Shown: positions 6,793-11,795 of the stretch, piece after piece
Numbering within the stretch: the stretch's first letter is position 1
Layout of the letters: every line of letters starts with the position of its first letter
NCBI GenBank assembly: GCA_018224415.1
Contig: JAGTUZ010000166.1
Coordinates: 1-11,795, forward strand
Direction: 5' to 3'
From: Bacteroidota bacterium
GTDB lineage: Bacteria; Bacteroidota; Ignavibacteria; SZUA-365
Length of the DNA stretch: 11,795 bases
The notes under the pieces: generated by a model
Seen by the model: the letters and a program-made list of their open reading frames with translations, nothing else
What the model was told of the DNA's origin: nothing
Databases searched by the model: none
Position numbers and translations under genes: made by a program

Positions 6793-7932
6793 CTAAACCC
6801 GTCTCACGCAGTCTATATACGCCTGAACAGTTCGCCGCGCCGTTTGATTCCAGCTGAAGCGTCTGACCTGTTCGCTGCCTTTTTGAATAAGAACACGGCG
6901 TAAAATAGCATTTTCCGCGATTTCCTTCAAGACAGAGGAAAATACTTCGCTATTTTCCGGATCGAAGAGAAGCGCCGCGTCGCCGACCACTTCGGGCAGC
7001 GAACTTCGATCGGAGCAGCAGACGGGCACGCCGTGGCGCATGGCGTCAAGTGGAGGCAGCCCGAAGCCCTCGTACAGCGAGGGATGCACGTAGGCCAGCG
7101 CAAACGCGTACAGCGCGGAAAGCTCACTCGTGTCGACGTAGTCGAGAAACACGACGTCGGACGCGATACCGAGCGACGTCGCCAGATCCTCGTGCCCGTA
7201 TCGCGGATCGCGCTTTCCCGCCACGGCGAGTTGCACGCCGTCGAGCGCGCCCTCGCTGCGCGCGGCGGCAAACGCACGAAAAAGATGGGAGAGTCCTTTA
7301 TACGGGTCGTGCCGGCCGACGTAGAGAAGGTACCGCCCCTCGCGCAGGACCGCGGCATGCGCCGGCGCCAGCGGCGCCCCGGTCACTTCCAGGGTCGGTG
7401 CAAGGGGAACCACGGTCACCCGTGTTTCCTCTGCGCCGAGCAGACGGAGGATGTCGCCGCGGCTGTGCGCGCTGTCGGTGATCACCGCTGCGCTGCGACG
7501 CGCGGCATGCCGCGCCCAGGCGCGGAACACGGGCAGCAGACGCACTTTGAGAGAACGCGGAATGAACTCGGGATGGACCAGCGGAATCAGGTCATGGATG
7601 GTGCAGACGAGGGGCACGGGACAGCGCAGGGGAACGAGAAAATCCGGCGTGTGCAGCAGGTCATAGGCACCGCGACGAAGCAGCGTTGGCAGGTGCCATT
7701 GATGCGAGGCACGGAAAAAATCCCCGTCGCGCACATCCGCAGTGAGCCGTGCGATGTCGTCCTCGCTCGCGGCGGAATGGATGCCGGAGGGAACGTAGAG
7801 ATGGAGATCCACTTCGTCGCGGAAGTCCCGCACAAGCGCGCACAGCAGATGCCAGCTGTACTCGCCGATGCCCGAACGATGCGGCGTCAACGCATGCGCG
7901 TCGAACACGACCCGCAGCCGGCTCTCAGCCAT
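6793..7932 (-). CDS. GT4-family glycosyltransferase (mannosyltransferase-like)
   Basis: A 379-residue GT-B fold enzyme. The N-terminal domain has the glycine-containing acceptor loop HRSGIGEYSW at 18-27 and TIHDLIPLVHPEF at 111-123. The C-terminal donor domain has YLLYVGRHDPYKG at 201-213, VFLDYV at 261-266, and the family signature YEGFGLPPLDAMRHGVPV at 287-304. In the usual E-x7-E motif the second glutamate is an aspartate (Glu288 and Asp296), a conservative change. It would transfer a nucleotide-sugar-derived residue to a surface glycan; donor and acceptor are not predictable. ATG 7932 overlaps the wecB stop by 8 bp (ATGGCTGA) with no separate ribosome binding site, so translation is coupled to wecB, which fits joint work in polysaccharide synthesis. 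The last 55 or so codons are noticeably AT-rich compared with the rest of the gene. Confidence 0.9.
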   Translation of the reverse strand: MAESRLRVVFDAHALTPHRSGIGEYSWHLLCALVRDFRDEVDLHLYVPSGIHSAASEDDIARLTADVRDGDFFRASHQWHLPTLLRRGAYDLLHTPDFLVPLRCPVPLVCTIHDLIPLVHPEFIPRSLKVRLLPVFRAWARHAARRSAAVITDSAHSRGDILRLLGAEETRVTVVPLAPTLEVTGAPLAPAHAAVLREGRYLLYVGRHDPYKGLSHLFRAFAAARSEGALDGVQLAVAGKRDPRYGHEDLATSLGIASDVVFLDYVDTSELSALYAFALAYVHPSLYEGFGLPPLDAMRHGVPVCCSDRSSLPEVVGDAALLFDPENSEVFSSVLKEIAENAILRRVLIQKGSEQVRRFSWNQTARRTVQAYIDCVRRV

Positions 7933-9106
7933 CGATATGCGCGGTGAGAATGTCGGCGATCAACGCGCTCGCCGTGCCGTCGCCGTAGGGATTGTGTCCA
8001 GTGGCCATGGCGGCATAGGCCGCGGGGTCGTCGAGAAGTTCGCTGACGCTGGCGACGATGCGTTCGCGGTCCGTGCCCACGAGCCGCGCCACGCCCGCTT
8101 CGACGCCTTCGGGACGCTCGGTGACCTCGCGCATCACCAGGACGGGCTTGCGCAGCGACGGCCCCTCTTCCTGGATGCCGCCGGAGTCGGTGAGCAGCAG
8201 CACCGAGCGATCCATCAGCAGCAGGAGCTGTTCGTACCGTACGGGCTCGAGAAGGTGGATGCGCGGCTGGCCTGCGAGGATGCGGCCCACGGCCTCGCGT
8301 ACGTTGGGATTGGGATGGACGGGATAAACGATCTCCACGTCCGGATATTTCTCGATGACGTCGCGCATGGCGTGCAGCATACGGTCGAACGGGTCGCCGA
8401 AGCTTTCGCGCCGGTGCGCGGTGACGGTGATGAATCGTCCCTCGCCGCGCATGAGACGTCCAGCCACGTCCTCGTCAAGCCCTGCCTCGACCAGCAGCGC
8501 GCTGCGGCGTGCCGCTTCCCATTCATCGAGCATCGCGCGTCCCAGCAGCAGCGCATCGACCACGGTATTGCCGGTGACAAACACCGAGGCATCCGCCCTG
8601 CCCTCGCGCAGCAGATTCTCCTGCGCGAGCCGCGTGGGCGCAAAATGGAAGTCCGTCAGTGACGCGGTGAGCGTGCGGTTCATCTCCTCGGGGAAAGGCG
8701 AGTACCGGTCGAACGTGCGCAGACCGGCCTCGACATGTCCGACCTTGATCTTCTGATAAAACGCTGCCAGCGCACTCGCAAACACCGTGGTGGTGTCACC
8801 CTGCACCAGCAGCACGTCGGGACGCAGCTCGTCGAGCACCGTGCGCATCTTCGTCAGCACTGCGGCGGTGATATGTTCGAGCGTCTGGTTGTGCACCATG
8901 ACGTCGAGGTCAACGTCCTCGCGGATGTCGAAAAAGCGCGTCACCTGCCTGAGCAGCTCCCTGTGCTGCGAGGTCAGGCACACCGACACGCGGAAGCGCT
9001 CCGGCAATGATTGCAGGCGACGAATGACAGGGGCGAGCTTGATCGCCTCCGGCCTCGTCCCGAACGAAAAAAGGACATGTATTATCCGTGCTTCATCATT
9101 CTTCAT
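7925..9106 (-). CDS. wecB: UDP-N-acetylglucosamine 2-epimerase (non-hydrolysing)
   Basis: A 393-residue cytosolic enzyme that converts UDP-GlcNAc to UDP-ManNAc for surface polysaccharides. Family landmarks: FGTRPEAIKLAPV at 15-27, VQGDTTT at 101-107, GHVEAGLRT at 123-131 followed by PFPEEMNR (137-144), FVTGNTVVD at 176-184, TAHRRES at 229-235, PVHPNPNVR at 262-270, and the SGGIQEE substrate loop at 308-314. Length is normal apart from about ten extra residues at the N-terminus (MKNDEARIIH before VLFSFGTRPE). The ATG at 9106 is the only sensible start: the frame is closed a few codons upstream by TGA, and no start codon occurs between 9106 and the conserved core. That ATG is itself part of the heptanucleotide repeat array, and no normal ribosome binding site is present. 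The 3' end overlaps the glycosyltransferase gene by 8 bp. Confidence 0.94.
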   Translation of the reverse strand: MKNDEARIIHVLFSFGTRPEAIKLAPVIRRLQSLPERFRVSVCLTSQHRELLRQVTRFFDIREDVDLDVMVHNQTLEHITAAVLTKMRTVLDELRPDVLLVQGDTTTVFASALAAFYQKIKVGHVEAGLRTFDRYSPFPEEMNRTLTASLTDFHFAPTRLAQENLLREGRADASVFVTGNTVVDALLLGRAMLDEWEAARRSALLVEAGLDEDVAGRLMRGEGRFITVTAHRRESFGDPFDRMLHAMRDVIEKYPDVEIVYPVHPNPNVREAVGRILAGQPRIHLLEPVRYEQLLLLMDRSVLLLTDSGGIQEEGPSLRKPVLVMREVTERPEGVEAGVARLVGTDRERIVASVSELLDDPAAYAAMATGHNPYGDGTASALIADILTAHIDG

Positions 9107-9183
9107 TTGTCATCTGTCATTTGTCATTCTTCATTTGTCATTCTTCATTTGTCATTCTTCATTTGTCATCTGTCATCTGTCAT
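9097..9183. repeat. Heptanucleotide tandem repeat (12 units) spanning the prsW-wecB interval and the wecB start
   Basis: On the plus strand CAT recurs exactly every seven bases at 13 positions from 9097 to 9181, giving 12 complete units and a final CAT. There are three unit types: CATTTGT (five), CATTCTT (four) and CATCTGT (three). Between 9118 and 9159 they alternate as three copies of a 14-bp unit. On the minus strand, the coding direction, the units read ACAAATG, AAGAATG and ACAGATG, so each one ends in ATG. The array fills the whole gap between the prsW stop (9184-9186) and wecB, and its last units encode the first wecB codons. It is a simple-sequence array and not CRISPR: the units are 7 bp with no spacers. 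Confidence 0.95.
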
Positions 9184-10137
9184 TCAATATAGAGTTTCCA
9201 CATCCCCGTCATCCTGCAGCAGGACGCGGATCTCCGCGCGCAGCCGCTCCACCTCGGCTTGATAGGATTCCTGTTGCTCCGGCTGGCAGCTGCGGCTCTG
9301 GAAGCGGCGGAACGCCAGGCGCGTGGCGATTTGCACGTATTGCTTGCGGTCCACCACCGGCGAGAGCCAGCCGACCAGTTTGCGCTTGTTGGTGTAGGGC
9401 AGGTATTGCAGATGCGTGACGGGGATGAGGCCCGACTCGGACTCCTCGGTCAGTTCGCTGATGAGCAGCCGGTTTTCCGCCAGCAGCGCCAGTTGCACGA
9501 TAACAACGATGACGATGAGACTGAGCACGATGAAGAGCACACCGAGACCGGCCGCGGCGGGATTGTTGATGGACACGGAGAAATTCCAGAAGAAATGCAT
9601 GCCCATGGCCATTGCAAGGCCGAGCAGGCGCAGCGGTACGCGCCGGGCGGGAGGCCCGAATTTCGTCAGTCCCATGAACGCACCGAAAATCCCCGTGGCC
9701 ATTGCATGCATCACGGCCGTGAACAGCGTGCGGATGACAACGAGGAACACCCATTCCCCCGCCGTCGAGGCGCCGAGGAAATACATGAAGTTCTCCGTCA
9801 TGCCGAAACCCAGTCCGATGGCCATGCCATACACCGCACCGTCGGTGATATTGTCGAAGCGGCGGTCGCGCACGGTCCAGAACAGGAACAGTCCCTTGGT
9901 CAGCTCCTCGGTAAACGGCGCGATGTAGACGGCGTCGTGGAATTCCGACGTACCGAGGGTGGTCGACAGCGTGATGCTGAATACAATGCCGAAGAAAATC
10001 GCACCCAGTGCACCCCAACCGAAATGAAGCAGCAGCAGGCCGACGGGTTCGCGGTCATAGCGGTCCATCAGCCAGACGCCCCAGAGATAGAGCAGCATGG
10101 GCACGAGAGCAAAAAGCAGTGATGCGAGGGCAAGCAT
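9184..10137 (-). CDS. PrsW-family intramembrane glutamic protease
   Basis: A 317-residue polytopic membrane protein. The family's signature motifs are all present and in order: EELTK (Glu77-Glu78-x2-Lys81), FGMTEN (Phe111 to Asn116), His144 in MHAMATG, and His181 in GMHFFWN. Roughly seven or eight hydrophobic segments lie between residues 1 and 218. The C-terminal part from about 220 is soluble and ends in a charged helix (YQAEVERLRAEIRVLLQ). Known members include B. subtilis PrsW, which cleaves an anti-sigma factor; many others belong to the CPBP/PrsW group with unknown substrates. Start ATG 10137 has GGAG (10144-10147) six bases upstream. It follows the CNNM gene by 117 bp. The substrate cannot be told, since no anti-sigma gene is in the window. 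Confidence 0.88.
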   Translation of the reverse strand: MLALASLLFALVPMLLYLWGVWLMDRYDREPVGLLLLHFGWGALGAIFFGIVFSITLSTTLGTSEFHDAVYIAPFTEELTKGLFLFWTVRDRRFDNITDGAVYGMAIGLGFGMTENFMYFLGASTAGEWVFLVVIRTLFTAVMHAMATGIFGAFMGLTKFGPPARRVPLRLLGLAMAMGMHFFWNFSVSINNPAAAGLGVLFIVLSLIVIVVIVQLALLAENRLLISELTEESESGLIPVTHLQYLPYTNKRKLVGWLSPVVDRKQYVQIATRLAFRRFQSRSCQPEQQESYQAEVERLRAEIRVLLQDDGDVETLY

Positions 10138-10254
10138 GGACGTCTCCGGATCGACACGGCCGGCGACCGATACGGCCTGACAGGGCGCGCTGCGCCTGTG
10201 GGCGGACTACGCGCAGGTGAATGAGAGGCGGTCGTTCAGGAAGGAAAATACGGA
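10138..10254. other. Intergenic stretch between the CNNM gene and prsW
   Basis: These 117 bases contain the prsW ribosome binding site (GGAG at 10144-10147) and a weak, imperfect GC-rich hairpin near 10180-10200 (ACAGG...CCTGT) with no T run. I see no promoter, gene or clear terminator, so read-through from the CNNM gene into prsW is likely. A GTG-initiated frame crosses it but lacks coding character. Confidence 0.5.
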
Positions 10255-11598
10255 TCACTCGTCAGAATTACGACCGTTTTCTTCCTCGAGGCGCGTCAGA
10301 CGCACACGAAGGACGCGTCGTTCCTCCGCCTCGAGCACCTCGATCCTGGTATGCTGATGCGTGATACGGTCACCCGACACGGGGATGCGGCCGAACAGCT
10401 TGGTGACAAACCCCCCCACGGTGTCGTAATCCTCGCTCTCGGGAATGCCCACCGGTGAAAAGCTGTTGAAATCCGAAATGTTGACCATGGCTTCGACCTC
10501 GATACCTCCTCCCGGCAGCAGGACATAGCTGCTTTCCTCCTCGTCGTACTCGTCACGGATGTCGCCGACGATTTCCTCGAGAATGTCCTCCATCGTGATG
10601 ATTCCCTCGGTGCCGCCGAACTCGTCCACCACAATGGCCATGTGCAGGCGTTTGAGCTGGAACTCCCGCAGCAGCTCGGAGATGGGTTTGGTCTCGGGCA
10701 CGATGTAGGCCGGACGCACGATGTCCTGCAGGATGATCAGGTTGTGATGCTCGATCAGGCTCAGCACATCCTTCGCATAAATCACGCCGATGATGTTGTC
10801 GAGCGACTCCTCGTACACCGGCATGCGTGTGAAGCCTTCCTCGAGGATGAGCTTGAGAATTTCGGATGGGGACATCCCCACATCCACGCCGATGATGTCG
10901 GTACGGGGAATCATGATTTCCCGCGCCGTGGTGTCGGTGAACTGAAAAATGCTTTCGATCAGCTCGTGCTCGGTGCGGTCGAGCAGCCCGGTCTTTGCGC
11001 CGTCTTCGAGGATGTCCATCAGGTTTTCCTCGGTGGTGACGCTTTCGCGGAAGCTGGCAGCGCCGCTGAAAGGACGCAGCAGCAGATTGGCGATGCCCGT
11101 GAGCAGGCGCTGCGGCAGGTGCAGCAGGCGCACGAGAAAGGACATTCCCCCGGACACGCGCAGCACCATCGCCTCGGCATACCGCTCGCCAAGCGACTTG
11201 GCAAACAGATGGACCATGACCAGGAAAACGCCGGTCAGGACGAAGGCGATGACGGCGAAGCCCACGGGCTGCAACAGATCGAACAGCCAGGCCTGCCGGG
11301 CCATGCCGGCAAGCTGCGCCGCCCAGTGCCGCACATACGGAGTAATGATGAAGCTGGAAAAGATGATCAGAAACAGCGTGGCGATCTGCGTGGCTCCCTG
11401 CACGCTTTCGTCACGATCCTTGAGCCGCAGCGCGCGCGCCGCGCGGTCGCGTTCGTCGTCCCCGCCCTCACCGTCCTCAAGTCCCTCGAGCCGATTGCGG
11501 GAAGCGGACGCAATAGCAAACTCCGCGACAGTGATCACGGTCGCGGCGACAAGCGAAGCGAAAAAGAGTAAGGCATCAAAGGCCGGACTGCCGGTCAT
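10255..11598 (-). CDS. CNNM/CorC-type membrane protein with CBS pair (hemolysin-related, HlyC/CorC family)
   Basis: A 447-residue protein with the full family layout. An N-terminal CNNM (DUF21) membrane domain occupies about residues 5-175, with hydrophobic segments at about 8-30, 70-88, 108-132 and 145-160. A CBS pair spans about 222-345, including MIPRTDIIGVD at 229-239, GFTRMPVYEESLDNIIGVIYAKD at 255-277 and the very typical VVDEFGGTEGIITMEDILEE at 323-342. A CorC_HlyC domain follows at about 358-436. The family is associated with Mg2+/Co2+ transport, with CBS domains sensing adenine nucleotides; older annotation calls them hemolysins. The ATG at 11598 has only a distant GGAG (ten bases), but no better in-frame start is seen. 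The tail ends in charged residues. It is first in the run CNNM, prsW, wecB, GT, dusB after the probable rpsT terminator. Confidence 0.92.
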   Translation of the reverse strand: MTGSPAFDALLFFASLVAATVITVAEFAIASASRNRLEGLEDGEGGDDERDRAARALRLKDRDESVQGATQIATLFLIIFSSFIITPYVRHWAAQLAGMARQAWLFDLLQPVGFAVIAFVLTGVFLVMVHLFAKSLGERYAEAMVLRVSGGMSFLVRLLHLPQRLLTGIANLLLRPFSGAASFRESVTTEENLMDILEDGAKTGLLDRTEHELIESIFQFTDTTAREIMIPRTDIIGVDVGMSPSEILKLILEEGFTRMPVYEESLDNIIGVIYAKDVLSLIEHHNLIILQDIVRPAYIVPETKPISELLREFQLKRLHMAIVVDEFGGTEGIITMEDILEEIVGDIRDEYDEEESSYVLLPGGGIEVEAMVNISDFNSFSPVGIPESEDYDTVGGFVTKLFGRIPVSGDRITHQHTRIEVLEAEERRVLRVRLTRLEEENGRNSDE

Positions 11599-11682
11599 GA
11601 CGGATGTTCTCCGCCATGCAGGATGGCGTGTCGGGGAGGGCTATGACTGGGAGGCTCCATAGGGCATCGGTCATGACGGAAA

Positions 11683-11703
11683 CAGGCATGCCGCGCATGC
11701 CTG
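11683..11703 (-). terminator. Hairpin with short T run downstream of rpsT
   Basis: A perfect 9-bp stem, CAGGCATGC (11683-11691) and GCATGCCTG (11695-11703), encloses a 3-base loop. On the minus strand it is followed by TTTCC. It lies about 40 bp after the S20 stop and 85 bp before the CNNM start, the right place for the rpsT terminator. The T run is short, so efficiency is uncertain. Confidence 0.55.
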
Positions 11704-11711
11704 CCCGAATC

Positions 11712-11732
11712 GTCCCGCCTGTAGCGGGACGG
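11712..11732 (-). repeat. Second hairpin directly after the rpsT stop
   Basis: Arms CGTCCCGC and GCGGGACG are exact complements (8 bp) around a 5-base loop (CTGTA on the plus strand). It begins about 12 bp after the rpsT stop codon. No T run follows on the minus strand, so by itself it is not a classical terminator. It may protect the 3' end of the rpsT message or act together with the hairpin at 11683-11703. Confidence 0.55.
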
Positions 11733-11743
11733 GAGAACCGAAA

Positions 11744-11795
11744 TTATCCCAGGCTGTGAATGAACTTCGCGAGCTTGGACTTCCTGTGCGCGGCC
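11744..11795 (-). CDS. rpsT: Ribosomal protein S20, C-terminal end only
   Basis: The window's right edge holds the last 16 codons of a minus-strand gene, reading AAHRKSKLAKFIHSLG and then TAA (11746-11744). This matches the ending of bacterial S20, which typically runs IHKN-x-AARRKSRLAKxxxxL, with a basic amphipathic helix; E. coli ends KAARHKANLTAQINKLA. S20 is a primary 16S-rRNA-binding protein of the small subunit. The placement before two hairpins fits the end of a single-gene rpsT transcript. With only 16 residues the identification rests on pattern alone, but the other two minus-strand frames give no recognisable protein. Confidence 0.65.
   Translation of the reverse strand, partial: AAHRKSKLAKFIHSLG

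Noticed and set aside
9097..9183. CRISPR array
   Set aside because: The units are only 7 bp, contiguous and degenerate, with no spacers and no cas genes nearby.
10055..10258. A 67-codon GTG-started frame between the CNNM gene and prsW
   Set aside because: Most of it is intergenic or overlaps the prsW start in another frame; it has no ribosome binding site and no recognisable composition or motif.
1..11795. tRNA genes, riboswitches, insertion sequences or prophage
   Set aside because: No tRNA-like arms, conserved riboswitch cores, transposase or integrase frames, or target-site duplications were seen on either strand.

Overview
All thirteen genes that can be supported lie on the minus strand, packed closely, so the window reads from high to low coordinates as one chromosomal housekeeping and cell-envelope stretch. 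The DNA is GC-rich and the codon third positions are mostly G/C. Nothing looks like a phage, plasmid or insertion sequence. The gene families (DusB-like dihydrouridine synthase, PrsW, CNNM/CorC, tandem LolC/LolE permeases, lipoprotein and periplasmic LysM protein) point to a Gram-negative, double-membraned bacterium. An FCB-group lineage (Bacteroidota, Chlorobiota, Ignavibacteria or Kapabacteria-like) is a reasonable guess, but it is inference from gene style and not from any search.

Region 1 (11795 to about 11600): the last 16 codons of what is probably ribosomal protein S20 (rpsT), then two hairpins, the second followed by a short T run and probably the terminator. Region 2 (11598 to 5728): a CNNM/CorC-type membrane protein with CBS domains, a PrsW-type intramembrane protease, a UDP-GlcNAc 2-epimerase (wecB), a GT4 glycosyltransferase overlapping wecB by 8 bp, and a DusB-type tRNA-dihydrouridine synthase. 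The whole interval between prsW and wecB is a heptanucleotide tandem repeat that also supplies the wecB start codon. Region 3 (5708 to 4492): a near-consensus sigma70-type promoter drives a small coiled-coil lipoprotein and a periplasmic coiled-coil/LysM protein, followed by a perfect 17-bp hairpin that reads as an intrinsic terminator. Region 4 (4334 to 1): phoH, a small arginine-rich one-helix protein coupled to it, prfB with its programmed +1 frameshift, and two tandem LolC/LolE-type ABC permeases, the last cut by the window edge.

Functionally the window mixes translation (S20, RF2, DusB, PhoH) with envelope biogenesis (lipoprotein release permeases, lipoprotein, LysM protein, sugar epimerase and glycosyltransferase, PrsW). 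The points most worth a second look are: (a) the 7-bp repeat ladder at the wecB start, where every ATG opens a five-codon reading frame whose stop overlaps the ATG two units on; (b) the small 88-residue gene between phoH and prfB, which has good codon use and a ribosome binding site; (c) the RF2 recoding site, which plain gene calling gets wrong; (d) the hairpin squeezed against a phoH that has only a TTG start; and (e) an abrupt AT-rich 3' end on the glycosyltransferase gene. I found no clearly new multi-gene system.
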